A stretch of DNA of 64,000 bases from Sweltsa coloradensis (lineage: Eukaryota; Arthropoda; Insecta; Plecoptera; Chloroperlidae), in contig JAMZAV010000361.1 of assembly GCA_024449915.1 (NCBI GenBank), forward strand, positions 434,001 through 498,000, in the 5' to 3' direction. Positions within the stretch are counted from its first letter, which is position 1, and each line of letters opens with the position of its first letter. Of this stretch, positions 25,092-37,385 are shown piece after piece. The notes under the pieces were generated by a model. The model did no database searches. It saw only the letters and a list, made by a program, of their open reading frames with translations, and was not told the origin of the DNA. Position numbers and translations under genes: made by a program.

Positions 25092-26996
25092 AAAAAAAAC
25101 ATTCCGGATTTTTTCTCCAGTGTAGTGAAAAAAAAAACAAAACAACAGAAAATCCGCATAACACATGGCAGCTCAATGCACCAATTACGCTCATCCAACA
25201 ACGCGGCGGGACTAAAGCGTTTTCCTAGTTATGTTTCAAAATTAGTATGTTACAAAAAATTAATTCATTTTCATTTTTATTTTATCTAAGTTCAATCGTG
25301 AGAATCAAAGTATGAATGACTGGACTGTCTTAAAGCTCGACGAGACTAAGATTTAAGAAGTCGTATGATCGATGCTCGCAATCACATAAATTTCAAATAA
25401 ATAAATAAATATAATCATCATTGACCAAATGTAATACAGCTTCCCTGTTTGCAATAACACACTTCTGAGCGCCTCAAGTGAAACATCATCATTCGCCATT
25501 AATTGCCAAGATAGCTCAGGACTATCATTAGAGGCGATAATTTACGAGCGCCAGCAACCCTCAAGGAAAGATTTGCTAAAGGTACTCCCAGTAAAATGGT
25601 AGTACTAGGAAAACGCTCAGTTGGACGCGTTGTTGAGCGAGACACGGTACGTGCAACACGACCCGAGTACGACATTCCCATAATGTTACATACCAATAAG
25701 TCTTTAAGGTCTTGACCGATTTACCTGAAAATTTGTAAAATAGGAGAGAATGGATAAAATCCACCGCCATCTAGAGGGCCTTGACATCATTTCTTTGGGA
25801 AAACTATTTTAACTCTTGATTTCTTCTAGGTGGCAGTACATAGTGACCAGAATTCTTGTGAGACTTTTCGTTGCCATGGTAACGTTACTTTAGTTAAAAT
25901 GTAATTTCTATCCAACTACTTATCGGATCAAAATAAAATTAACATATTCGTGACCGGACGGACATTTTAAATGATTTGACTACCTCATATTTTGCGCCGT
26001 AAAGTTAAAAAAAAAACTTTAGATTAACTTTAATGTAACTTAATAACTTTTTGAACGATTTTGCCACAAAACTAATGGCATTCAATCGGGAACGAAACTT
26101 TGCGGATGGTCAAAATTTCAACTCGATCCGAGCCTCCGTTCGACCGCTATCATGAGCCAAAAAAGCTGAGCGACTTTCCGTTGCCATGGTAACGGGACTT
26201 TGTTATAATGTAATTTCCGACTACACTACCTATCGGATCAAAAAAAATAACATATTCGTGATCGGACGGACATTCTAAATGATTTGGCCACCTCAGATTT
26301 TGTCGCCGTTTAGTTTGAAAAAAAACTTTCGATTAACATTAATGTAACTTTTTAACTTTTTGACAACGATTTTGCCACAGAACTATACAGCAACCCGCCT
26401 AGGTGGTATGTACATGTGTGCAAAATTTCAGGTCGATCAGAGAAACGGTGCGACCTGTATCGAAGCAGTAACAGAAAAAAAAAAAAAAAAAAGGAAAAAA
26501 AACCAAAAAAACAGACATTCGAGCCATAAGAGTCAAGTGGAGACGCTCGCTTCGCTCGCTCAATCAAACCTATACTAAAATAAATTAATAAATTTTAGTA
26601 AAATAGTTCTATTAAAAATTGAACTGTTAGTCAGAATTCAACTAATTTAACCCTTGGGCAACATCATAAATATTCCCACCCTACTTAGCTCGTTCTTGAG
26701 GTACAACGAGGCCAAAGTATATTCTAAATTACATAAATTCCCCAGTGTTGTTTTAATACAAAACTAAACACGAGTTAAGTACACAGTTATTTGTTAAATC
26801 TTAATCAGTAGTTAGTAGAAAAGATAAAACGATCAGTTTTTCTAAATACTCCATTATTTTCAGCTTACAATATGTGTTTAAATTATTGCCATCACCTGAG
26901 TTATAGATGTAAAGCTTACGTTACCTTGTTGATGCCAATGGCATCGCCTCGATTATGTAGTTGTTCCGATGAAATAAGCACCAACAGAAGAAGGCT
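24296..26996 (-). CDS. MBF2-like protein 2, start codon missing
   Basis: Exon 2 (24296-24622) encodes VRVHATDNPHDLIVGNCSNL, then IPGQVVDSITRYVY, YTIYCIRMLDRMEDGTGGYP, YGGVG and GLGYTSQ, ending EYYFEIYIQVIENM: a full MBF2-type body. The best exon 1 is 26925-26996, whose frame reads SLLLLVLISSEQLHNRGDAI and GINK and ends AAG|GTAACG in phase 0, matching exon 2. It looks like a signal peptide plus leader, but there is no in-frame ATG. The codons upstream of Ser belong to a repeat shared with about 46690-46745, so the repeat seems to have replaced the start. The intron holds two TIR elements (24659-25230 and 25604-26576). It is either a pseudogene or uses an unseen upstream start. Confidence 0.65.
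24659..25230. mobile_element. TIR element with cgcgttgttggatgagcg termini
   Basis: Left actagg followed by gcgcgttgttggatgagcg; right the inverse cgctcatccaacaacgcggc ending gcgttttcctagt. The interior holds two related AT-rich halves and a (gaaa)n run at 25049-25093. It lies in the intron of MBF2-like gene 2. The apparent open frames over the gaaa run are low-complexity artefacts. Confidence 0.7.
25604..26576. mobile_element. Related TIR-type element with internal tandem duplication
   Basis: The left end actaggaaaacgctcagttg then acgcgttgttgagcgag is inverted relative to the right end gacgctcgcttcgctcgctc. Inside, a segment of about 207 bp starting at ttgccatggtaacg (25872) recurs at 26183. 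A tail with gtgcaaaatttcaggtcgat precedes a poly-A run. A third, truncated left end is at 27865-27906. Confidence 0.65.
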
Positions 26997-28969
26997 AAAG
27001 TGCGGCGCACAATTGGCATAGCATAAGCGTAGCACAAAGCAAGCACACATGCGCAACACAAGGAATGTAGGCGTGCACAATTGTCATAACGGAAGAGTGG
27101 CGTAAAGAAACTACATGGCTGTGCAAAGTTTTAGAAGGCTCGTGATCAGATGACTGCATGTCAACTTTGCGTTTGACATTTCGTCTTTGAAACCATTTGC
27201 AGTAGCCTATTGTCATAGAGATGCGGATATTGCCTAAAATACGTAATTAGCAGCTCGTCGCTAGACGTCGACTCAACTTCATACTCGATAATGACGTCGT
27301 CTTCTGTGAGTTCGTCCATGATTAATAATTTTACACTGACACAAACAACAATAGTTTGTGAATTTGATTTAACTGAAAATGGGCGTTTGTGTTGAGTCGT
27401 GTTGTTTCTGGATTCCTATTGGTCAAACGCAAGCGCAAGCATAAAAAAATATAAAATATAACCATCTCTTGCGCTGTGCTTCCGCGCCTACGCTCATAAG
27501 CTTTGCGTAGCAAAGCGCTAGACGCTCAGTCTCCTATCCTTCCAACCGAGCGCTAGCATGGACGTTAGAAGCCATCATGATCAGGGAAAAATCATTTCAC
27601 TGCAACATAGATACTTCATCTAGTTGAATGAACTAAGATGCAGTGGATTATTTGATCGACGCGGGATAATAAAATACGTAAACAGATGGCGGACATTTTA
27701 AATTTTGCGTCTATGTGTAAAACAAGAAAAGTTGTCATAACTCTCATAAAACAAATCAGAAACCGTCCCGGGCCTAGGCCCAGATGTAGAAAATTATTTA
27801 TAATACAACAGTGTAGGCCTAAAGTTCCATTAGGCTATAGGACTGCATTCAATTAATGCTAACACTAGGAAACGCTCAGTTGGACGCGTTGATAAGCGAG
27901 CACGTGCTATAGCTAGACCCACATTTCTAGGTAACTGCGGAACCAATGTAGAACTGTACCTCGTATGCCAATGACCTCTAAGCATTCCAAAAGTTTATTA
28001 TGATTTATAGTGTCAAATGCTTTGGAGAAGTCGACAAAAGTTGCAACTATATGCAAATTGCTATTTAAAGCTGTTATTAATTAAATCAGAAAATTTTAGT
28101 AACAAATCCTGGGTACATTTCCCTTTTTGAAATCCATGCTGAACTTCACTTATAATTCCAAATTTAAATAGGTAACTAGTTAAACAATCTGATATGTACG
28201 CTCCATTATTTTTTCAATAACAGATAGCAGTGCTATAGGGCGGTAATTTGCAATTTGCGCTTTGATTTAAAGTCCCCCACTGAAAATCAGTTATATAACT
28301 GAGTGGGTAGACTCTAAATAAAATTTATTTATTTATTATTTATTTATGTATGATCTCCTTTTTTGTATACAGGTCTCACGACAGATATTTTCATTTTTTC
28401 CGGTACGCAACCGTCTCTTATCGATAGATTTATTAAATGTGTTATAACGGGGCTTAGTTCGTTACATAAGTTCTTTACGTCCACCGCTCTGATTCCGTCG
28501 AAACCTAGCTGTTTATTTACATTGATATCAGCAATAATTCGTGTCACTATATGTACGTTTACAGGAGGCAGCCACAACGACTGCGCGGCAGCCTCCGCCA
28601 CAATGTGATGTCGTTGGGGCGGTGATGTGAACAAGTCACACCACATACATGACGAATTGAAGCCACCCCATCATTGAAACTGTCTGCGAACCTGTTTTGC
28701 GATGGTCTCATGGGTGTGCGATTTAGCTAAATACTTGTTGATAACAGCGTCGACTGAATCTTTTGTTTTCCGTCCCGTTATTTTATTAATAGTTTGCCAC
28801 ACTTCTTTTATACCGTTACTGTTGTTAATGGAATCACGAACATATCTTTGTTTTGCAGCTAATATCTGCTTGTTTACATAATTTCTGAAAGCCACACATT
28901 CTTTTCTATAAGTTTCCTTCGATGGATGCAACCCACTACAATCTTTCCAACGTCTAAAAAGACGGTCTC

Positions 28970-29484
28970 TTTCAGTGTAAATTACTCGCATAAATAAGTC
29001 TTTCTTCCCACAAAATTTGTTTTATAGCCCACACCATGGATCAACTAAACGAAATGATCACGTGACAAAATATCGGTCAGCCATTGGTTGAACGTCGTCA
29101 ACATCTGGTCAACATTTCTCAAAAGTTGAACTTGTTCAACTTCTTGTCAACATATTGCCGTGGTCGTCAATGTTGAGTCAACATATTTCAGTGTGTAACA
29201 GCACCATCACATTTCAATGCTATCTACATCTGGTCAACAAGTTGAGTCAACATATGTTGCGTCAACATGTTGACTCAACATTGACGACCACGGCAATATG
29301 TTGACAAGAAGTTGAACAAGTTCAACTTTTGAGAAATGTTGACCAGATGTTGACGACGTTCAACCAATGGCTGACCGATATTTTGTCACGAGATCATTTC
29401 GTTTAGTTGATCCATGGTGTGGGCTATTATAAAACAAATTTTGTGGGAAGAAAGACTTATTTATGCGAGTAATTTACACTGAAA
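28970..29484. repeat. Long palindrome, arms about 215 bp
   Basis: Starting from ttcagtgtaaattactcgca (28971) and its inverse ending at about 29483, the two arms match almost perfectly to about 29184 and 29267, apart from a 3-base indel and a few substitutions. The centre carries repeated tgttgac/gtcaaca words. The outermost bases match the LINE reading frame on the left side (VIYTERDR), so one arm seems to include LINE sequence. A related tgttgac-rich patch lies at 29879-29960. Confidence 0.85.
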
Positions 29485-29563
29485 AGTTATAAAAATCGTA
29501 CCCGTTTCAGATAATACACAAACAATAATGATGAGGTAAGTAAAAAATGGTAAAAAGTTTTCC

Positions 29564-29632
29564 TAAGCGAGACTCGAACCGGGACCCTTTGCGTGGTAGC
29601 CGAGCGCTCTCACCGTTGAGCCAGCAGCGAAC
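29564..29632 (-). repeat. tRNA-derived SINE head
   Basis: The minus strand reads TGGCTCAACGGTGAGAGCG (A-box-like) and, 30 nt later, CCGGTTCGAGTCTCGC (B box). The acceptor stem does not close, so this is a SINE promoter or tRNA fossil rather than a tRNA gene. It sits inside the interrupted LINE next to the palindrome. Confidence 0.6.
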
Positions 29633-30599
29633 TGGAATCCTGCGCCGCTTAGAGTGGTACTGATTAGCCCATCCATCAGATACACACGCAGACTCGAGAT
29701 GAACATAAAAGCTTCGGGATGGCATTACGACACTTTTAACTCTTTTATATCGATCTACCAATACTTTTTTAATGTTATTCACAGCTGTATACGGCATATG
29801 TACGTAATTACTATCTATTATGGTATGAAACAGTTTCGAAGTGGCAGTTAGTTCTCTCGACGGAATGTTCCAAATGTCCGTCAACATGTTGATGGAGGTG
29901 ACACACAGAGTGTAGTCTTGTCAACAAGTTGAGCCAACAAGTTGTGTCAACATGTTGATAGTGTAACATGTTTCAAATTCCTTGCACAACGCATCATAAA
30001 GTACTGAACAATCATCAATTTCTAACAGGCGATGCCAATAATTAACAGATTTTAAATTGCAAGATAGTACTCTTTCATTCATACCCGTTTTAATTTCCTT
30101 TATGTCCATCACACATCCAATATTAAATCCTACCGACACAAGTATCACGTAGTGATCTGATACTTTTTTTGAAAACCGCCGATTAATATCAAGCTTAGAT
30201 TTGGTTTTACGTATGAATGGTCAATACAACTACTAGCCAGATTATCTAACAAAATGCTTCCCTAGTAGGTCGGTTAATACATCTCAAAAAGCCATTTGCT
30301 GCAAGCAAATTTTCATAGCTTTGCACAGTTCTTATTACAACTATCAAGGGTGTTTATGTTTACATCTCCTAAAAATCCAACTATTTCCTTTTAGGTTGTT
30401 ATTTAAACATTTTGGGTAACTCTAATATAAATTCTTTTTTTATCATTGTCTGGCGGCCCTGTAAATGAAAAGCAAATCAAATTGTGTTTCATTATTTACG
30501 CAAATATTACATATAATTCCTTCAAGTGGGGAAAATTGATAGAAATTTTTTTGATTACATAAACTCAAAACTGACGCTTCAAAAGAGTTACGTCTCTCA

Positions 30600-31480
30600 A
30601 AAAAAGACCCTACACAAGAGACATAATAAATGAACTACATAAGGGTCACGTAGATATTAAAGCATCAAATAGGTGTTAAACACGGGGAACTATTTGGAGA
30701 AACAAAAGGGGTTTTATGCTGGCTATTCAAGACAGAGTGTTGCAACGAAAAATTAAAAAAAATACATTATACAAGATGCGACAGTAAACGATCAATGTAG
30801 AAATGTAGTGAAAGGGGGTGAAACAATCGAACAACATCATATCCGGTGCCATTTCACTATGTCAACGGATTACCTCTACAACATAACCAAGTAGCTAACA
30901 TTATTCCCCAAAAAACTAGCATCAAGTACAACCTCATTGATACACACACACCTTACTACAAATACAAACTGGAGAAGTACTAGATAGCAAAGATTTCAAA
31001 TTATATACGACCGCACAGTTATAACAGCCCAAAAAACTATACATCACACAGACCGGATATAATTATAATTGACAAGAAAAAACAAGAAACTAATTGACAA
31101 GTATAGTGAACTTGCAATTGAGATCAAGAAGATGTGGAAACAGAAAAAGGTAAATACAATCCCATACGTGATATCGGCTAATGGCATCATACCGAAGAAG
31201 CTACATGAAAGCATTAAACAACTAGATCTTCAACCCAATGTAGACGTCGAGACTAAAAAGGCAGTAATACTCAACACGTGTAGAATAGTTCGTAAATTTC
31301 TAAACTAAGAATGATACTTCGAGATTCCGAGACAGCTTCCATCCTGACATGGTTTTCGTGGTTTCCCATAGTCCGAAGAGCAAATGCTAGGATGGCGACG
31401 AAAATCGCCACGACCGTACACAGCAGAAAGAAAACATCATCTACAAATTATATTATAAATGACTTATTTTAGTTTAGAGT
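30600..31480 (+). mobile_element. C-terminal remnant of a second LINE plus 3' UTR
   Basis: The plus strand, across frames with stops, shows KGFMLAIQDRVLQRK, DRTVITAQKTIHHTDRI and then an open 79 aa frame (31069-31308) with LAIEIKKMWKQKK, IPYVISANGIIPKKL and LNTCRIVRKFLN. This order (GFM-AIQDQV, a Zn-knuckle-like region, DRTI-T-K-I-HN-PDI, then EIK-MW and PVVI-A-G) is typical of the C-terminal region of insect non-LTR polyproteins. The following 31320-31430 segment looks like the element's 3' UTR. It belongs to a different family from the LINE at 27.9-30.6 kb and has the opposite orientation. Confidence 0.7.
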
Positions 31481-32050
31481 TAAGACAAAGTAAAAAATGT
31501 ATGTAATATTATTAGGCCTATAGATACACATGGAATACTTGACGTAAGTCCGTAAAACCATGTTAGCTCCGGTTTTGACCGAGTTTTGTATGAAACACAT
31601 CCAATAAAATAATAATAAATAAATAAATATGATTAGTTTAAATACAAAATGCATTAACATGCTCAATGAAAATGTTATTAATTATTTTATAATGACAAAT
31701 TTATAAAGTTTGTCGCCGTTATTATATGATAGAAGTTCTTCATATGTTTGGGGAAGATCAATTTGCGTGCGCTAGGCATCATGGTAAATTCTGCCAACAT
31801 ATTATTATGTACAGTTAAAAGTACGGCACAATGTGTCACATCTGGGAAATAACTATTTTTGATACTTTTCTTTATAAATATTAAATTATATAATAAATTA
31901 ACAAATTCTGTTAAATATGTCACTGATTTTAGATCAACTTCTCTTCATGAAAGATTACCATTGCCGAAATGAATATTCACGGTCGACAGACAGTTAAATT
32001 CAAATTTTTATTTTTATTTTTTTATACACAGTTTATGCTAATGAAACGAT
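31480..32050. other. Intergenic, no gene seen
   Basis: AT-rich DNA downstream of the LINE remnant. The short open frames are unconvincing. Confidence 0.35.
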
Positions 32051-32054
32051 TTGG

Positions 32055-33840
32055 TTAATTTGGATAAAGGGACGTCAAACGTTAGGTGAAAATGCGCCAC
32101 TCTAGCCTATGGGATATGGGGATTGAGAAGCTCATATTGGTCTGAACCAGCCACGGGTAGGGAAGAAGGTGGAAGGGTTCTCATGTAGTGGTCTTTCATC
32201 GTCATCGTTATGTTGAAACCCTGATAAAACACAAAGTAGACAAAACTATGGTTTTCATCTCACAGCTCTTGAAAGAGACTCTTTATATCTCAAGTTTAAA
32301 GAAGAGTCACGTAAAGAGCGCCCTTGTGTACACTGTTCGAGTACAGCTGCACCGGGCTTTGGTTCTGTGGGGGGGGGGGGGGGGGAGTCAGTGTCTAAAA
32401 ACTTAACCCCCAGCCGAGGATGAAAATTGCTGATGTTGATAACATAAGTCTGGAGCAGGACAGACACCGCAATGAGAAACTAGGGCGCTTCAGCCGGGTG
32501 GTCTATTGCGTCGCCTGTGAGGTTGTGAGTTAAAGAATTCAATATTTAGTTAGTTTAAAGAATAACAAACCTAATAGTGATAATAATATATAACGAAAAC
32601 TTTATTAAAAAGATAATGCTTCGTTATATATGTCTAAATCTTGCTAAAAACATAACTTTTAATGGGAAATTAAGAAGCTATTCTAGCTTAGGCGCATTAT
32701 CATCGTCGTCGAGGAGGTCGTCAAAGGAAGGAAGAGAGGTCACCGCGGACGACTGCCAGAGCTCGCCTCTAGTTTCGGGAAATGTATATTCCCCTACTTA
32801 CCAGCTGGTGTATGCGATGGATTATGTCTCTATCCCCCTTTTACGATTAGCAGAGCCATGCTCCGACCAGATTCTCCCCCGGGCCACGGCAACGGGAGTT
32901 CTACTGCTAACAGAACTTGTACTTGACTATACCTGTAATAGACAGAAAGAAACATCGTTAATATCATCAAACATTTCTGTGAATACAATGCATTAACATT
33001 CTTTGATTGAAACATTAATATATCCCATACATAATATATCAGGGAACGAAGCGCCCCTCTAGGCCTGACTGTTCTGACGATAATGACGACACAAACCGAA
33101 CAAGATCTCAGATTGCCAGGCGTTATTTATAATTTCTCTTCAACAAGGATGACACAGAATGTTTCTGGTGGAGGAAGCTGGGCTAGCATCTCCTAAACTT
33201 TACGTATAAATACCCGGCACCTCCACCAAACACGACAGTTCATTGCAAGAAAGAAGTTTCTTTTTTTGGATTATTTGGATTAAGGACGCGTCAAAAGTTA
33301 GGTCATAATGCACCACTCTAGCCAAGGGGGTGGGGGGTGGAGGAGGGGCCCATGCTGGTCAGAACCAGCCACGGGTAAGGAGAGGAAGGGGGGTTTCTCA
33401 CGTCGCGGTCGTCATTGTATTTGTCATCATTCGTTGTGTCAGGTCATCGTCGGGGAGGTTTCAAGGTAAGGGGGCAAGGTCCCCGACGGCGATTGCCGGA
33501 GCTCGCCTCTATTTTCCGGGAGTAAAGTACTACCTTTCGTACTAGCTGATGTTTGCGAGGTGGACTTTTTCTCTTGATTCGCCTTTTACGATTAACAGAG
33601 CCATGCTCTGGCCCAATTCTACCCCGGGCCCAGAGAATGTTTAATAGTTCATTTGGTTAAGGGCGCGTCAACCGTGATCATAATGCGTCACTCCTAGGTA
33701 ATGTGAGGAGGAGGGGCCCATGCTGTCAGAACCAGTCACTGACGAAGGGAAGGAGGGGGGAGATTCTTACGGCGACGGCCAGTGCTAGCCCCTAGCTTCA
33801 GGGATATTTTTATCATATTTAGATCCATGCTCATTTAGGT
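32055..33840 (+). repeat. Cluster of a GC-rich interspersed repeat
   Basis: Units at 32055-32180, 32685-32890, 33260-33620 and 33650-33840 share caccactctagcc, cagaaccagccacggg, gccggagctcgcctcta, gccttttacgattaacagag and catgctc. Inverted relatives lie at 63240-63430 and 63735-63930. A poly-G run is at 32370-32384. Apparent open frames here follow the repeat and are not genes. Confidence 0.6.
33204..33240 (+). promoter_or_regulatory. Orphan TATA and initiator-like site
   Basis: cgtataaatacccggcacct with an initiator-like gacagttcattg about 30 nt downstream resembles the TATA cores of genes A-C. The downstream DNA is repeat. A related but TATA-less segment occurs at 49880-49970 and another at 33960-34010. 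Confidence 0.3.
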
Positions 33841-34408
33841 TATATTGTTCGTAAATTACATGATTTATTAAAGTATGTTTAACAATCGGCAAATAAAAAA
33901 ATATGATATCAAAATTAATTTTATTTTTTAGAAATAAATTCCATATATATCTACTTAAACTTACATAGGTTTCAACAAGGATGATACAGAATGTTTTTGA
34001 TGGAGGACCATATTATAATATAGGATAAATGGTCTATAAACAACAAACATGCATAGCTTTAAAACAATGCTTGTAAAATACGTTTACGTCCCTGTTTAAT
34101 AAAGAAACATTTCATAATTATTGTTATTGTGACCCCCTGGAACAGGTTCATATTCTTGATTGCCCCAACACTCGGCTCCCAATAAGTCTTATCACTGACA
34201 CATTGACCTCTGACCTGTCCTCCTCACGCCAACCCCGGGCTTTCATCTTGAATGAACTTTGGGATCTGAGTCGACTCGGCAAGTGTGGATTGGCCTAATA
34301 AAACACCCATAGCTGGACCGTGTATTGGGTGTTTGCTATTGGACGACGGCCATCTTGTTTGTCTCTTGCTTCCAAGTCCACGGACGTGGTGTTGCTCACG
34401 GCTGGTTG

Positions 34409-34440
34409 TATAAAGCGACGACGTTATCTCTCCCATCATT
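34409..34440 (+). promoter_or_regulatory. Probable TATA promoter of the Ig-like gene
   Basis: tgtataaagc at about 34408-34417 lies 25-30 nt upstream of an initiator-like tcattctc. The first exon then runs to a good donor (CGCCC|GTGAGT at 34546/34547). Confidence 0.45.
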
Positions 34441-34717
34441 CTCAGCCCAGAGCTTTTGTCGTCTCACTTATAATTATATTATCTCTCTGTTCAACAATGT
34501 CCCGATAGTGTTCGCCCTGTCTTGTTGGCAGGACTCCAGGTCGCCCGTGAGTATTTTTCACTGCATTAGTTTTTAAGGTTCTGATGTTATCAGATTTATT
34601 AACACTTTCCTAGTATTTTTCGAGACAATATCGAAAAACAAAATGTAATGAATCATTTTACATTTCTATAAATGGTTACAAACTAATGTTGTTGTGGTAT
34701 CTTAATGACATATAATG

Positions 34718-35435
34718 GAGGGGCGTAGAAGCAAAGTGGACAACCCACACAATTCTCTTTCTGAGATAATTTTGGGTTAAAGTTGGGAGGCAACTTATAA
34801 ATGTAGCTTTAACTGTTGGGATTGGGAAAGCAGTCTATTGCTTTCCTAAAAATATTAACTTAAAATATCAAAATCTTTAAATTTATTAAAAATTCATAAC
34901 TTCAATAGAAAATACCTTTTCAAAGTGATTGGTCCATTTTGCCTCTCAACAATTTTTTCAGTAGTAAATACCTTATCAAATGGCTTTGGTCCACTTTGCC
35001 CCTTAAAAATGGCTTGGTCACTTTGCCTCTTAAAAGTGGGTTGGTCCCATTTTGCCCCTCAACAATGATTTAGTATTTTAATTATCTTTTGGCTTGGTCC
35101 AAATCATTTGTGTGACTAATGTGCTAAGTACATGCATAAAATCATTATTAATGTTTACTAAAAACGATTATAATATCATTACAAACTCACCTGGTAAAAT
35201 ATAGGAAAAATGCAGCAGACAATAGCAAACTTTTTGTGGCTTGGTCCACTTTGCCTCTACAACTTTTTCATGATTTAAGGTTGGTCCAACTGTTTTCTTG
35301 ATATTAAAATGATAACGGTGGCGGTGAGAGGTTGGTCCGTTTTACCACTTAATATTTTGAATGTGAGTATACAGAAATGTACCAACTCCATTTAAAAAAA
35401 AATGTGGGTTGGTCCACTTTGCTTCTACGCCCCTC
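34718..35435. mobile_element. TIR element with internal ggtccactttgcc repeats
   Basis: The ends gaggggcgtagaagcaaagt (34718) and its inverse near 35435 form a terminal inverted repeat of about 30 bp. Inside, a motif like ttggtccactttgcccctta recurs about seven times with variation. It lies in the first intron of the Ig-like gene. No transposase frame is present, so it is non-autonomous. Confidence 0.75.
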
Positions 35436-36979
35436 AGTGTTGGGTTAAAGTTTTATTACTTTCAGGAATCTATAAATTATATGTATATTATAAATATATT
35501 ACCATATTTCTTTTGAAACATAATTAATAAAAAATATAATGTTTGTGACTGACATGTTTATCAGCACAGGTCCCCTTCAAGAACATGTTGTCCTGGAGTG
35601 TTGTTGCACAAAGCTGTCTAATGTTAGACGTCCTTATGGGAAACCCGACACCCGGGTTCAAACCCCGCTCGAGTTGTATATTTAGCTCTAGAATGGTGTT
35701 TTTAAAATAAATGCCTCTTACGCGAGTGATTCTCATCTGGTTAAGTTGCCATAAGATATTATATCTGCACAAGTTAAATTATATTACAATCAATGTATCG
35801 GTGGTCTGTGCAAAAGCATCAGATTCCTTGCAGTGCTGTACCATGTATTCAGAACTAGTAATAATTGCAACATTTCACAAGTTGGTTAGACGCAGGATCG
35901 GTTGGGCAGTGATTATATGTCTGCCCGGCTAGTGGGGTACCCTGGTTCAATCAAGTGTAGTAAGTGGTTGACAAACTCTGTCTCACAACCTCTGATGTCT
36001 TGTCTCCAGGTGTCGCGTCCTTCACCTCACCATCAGGCCCGACCACGTGCGTGTGAACTATTACCCCCAGACTGTCTCATTCAAACCTGCTTAGCTGAAA
36101 GTGGCCCTCGCCGGGTGTCAGGTCAGGTGGTGGGACGGCGAGTATACCAAAGCCGGTCCGCTGCGGGGGCTGAGCCGGGGCCTCAGTCCCAGGCTGACCC
36201 TGCCAGCCTGAACTGGAAGATAACCGGCTACAGCTACAGCGGCCGGGGTCTGGGGGCCGGGGACTGCGGGGTCCTCGCTGCAGATGGAGGGCCCATAAGG
36301 ATTGGTTTTGGGCGCCTGTCGCGTCCGAACCGAGGGGGGAGGTGGAAATACGCCTGGGCCGACTTGACTGCTGCCGGTGAGTTTAAACAGTCTTCACACA
36401 GTAAAAGTATCAGTAACAACACGGGATGTGAGACACTGCACCCACCCTCACAACCTAGGATTGAATAATATAAAAAACTTCGACCATGTAACAGTAGAGA
36501 CAGAATAATGGGCAGTTAATTGGAACACGTGGTAATATAGGTTACTCAAAATTTGGTTAAATTTATGTTGTGGCAAGTGTCTTGTATGGCAGATCCAGAG
36601 CACTATGGACAGCATCTTTTAAAGTTTTAGTTAAGTGTGGGAGTTTTTGAATTTATTCGGAATCATTTCACAGACACTAACGGACAATCAAAACGTGATT
36701 TTTTTACCAAAATTCTTGTGTTAAATGCATTGTTGTTGTAATGCTACTATTTCAAATATTTACGAAAATGTAATTTATTGTTGTTTCTGCATCTACGTAA
36801 TTAGATTTATTTAGTTGTCCTCCTTTGTAAATCAGTTTTTATAACTGAATAGGATAGACGTTAAATAAATAAATAAAATAAATAAAAAATAAAACTGTTA
36901 AAAACTGGTTTAAATCAGCACTCGTGTTACCTAATTATCAAAAAGGTAGTGTCACACATACCGTCCGAGGCATAGATAT

Positions 36980-37385
36980 CCCATATAATTGGCTAGATTA
37001 GCAGTCAGCGGTCCACTTCCGGGACAAATGGAAGCCATCTTGAATAGGTGAGTTTGCATGTAAATAAGATGGGAGATATTAATCGATTTTTTTTTTAAGA
37101 TGGCCGCCAGTTTGACAGGTGAGCATATTAGACTTTAACACCAAATGATTACTAAATTCTCTTATGCAATAACTTTGCATTGTTTCTGTTTGTTCAATAC
37201 CATGCTGCACAAGCTAAAACCATATCAAACAATCCAGTAAAGTACTTTATTGCATTAAAAAAGCATAAATTTAAAACGCCAAACCTCCATTTTGAATGAG
37301 TGGGATTGACGCTTCAATTTGGTACGCTCGCGCCTGTGCGGTGTTTGGAGACTGCTAATCAAGCCTACTATAGGTGTAAAGATAT
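36980..37385. mobile_element. MITE-like element, copy 1 (gccatcttgaatagg family)
   Basis: The ends ggctagattagcagtc and gactgctaatcaagcc are inverted. Internal words gccatcttgaataggt, aagatggc, gacaggtgagca, accaaatgattactaaatt and ctcgcgcctgtgcgg recur in the same order in the copy at 59521-59935. Confidence 0.65.

Larger units (their letters stand above)
27865..30560 (-). mobile_element. Degenerate non-LTR retrotransposon (jockey/CR1-like), interrupted
   Basis: On the minus strand, pieces of one LINE ORF appear in order. An endonuclease part (about 30150-30420, GFLGDVNINTLDS and SDHYVILV) is followed by a linker (29921-30148), a pre-RT part (28671-28991, RDRLFRRWKDCSGLHPSKET), RT start (28344-28646, LGFDGIRAVDVKNLC and VVRPVYKKGDHT), and RT blocks (27990-28250, NYRPIALLS and FVDFSKAFDTINHNKLL). 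Stops and frameshifts occur throughout. The element is cut by a palindrome and SINE (28970-29960) and by a short retroelement tail (28255-28345) placed between KKGDHT and NYRPIALLS. The order and motifs are diagnostic of a LINE; the clade is tentative. Confidence 0.8.

Noticed and set aside
24915..25289. Lys/Glu/Arg-rich protein
   Set aside because: The frame is produced by a (gaaa)n run inside a TIR element and is open in several frames and on both strands.
32577..33545. Ser/Arg-rich and Gly-rich plus-strand proteins
   Set aside because: They follow a GC-rich interspersed repeat found in at least six copies, including inverted ones.
36234..36422. Minus-strand Pro/Arg-rich protein
   Set aside because: It is the antisense shadow of exon 2 of the Ig-like gene.
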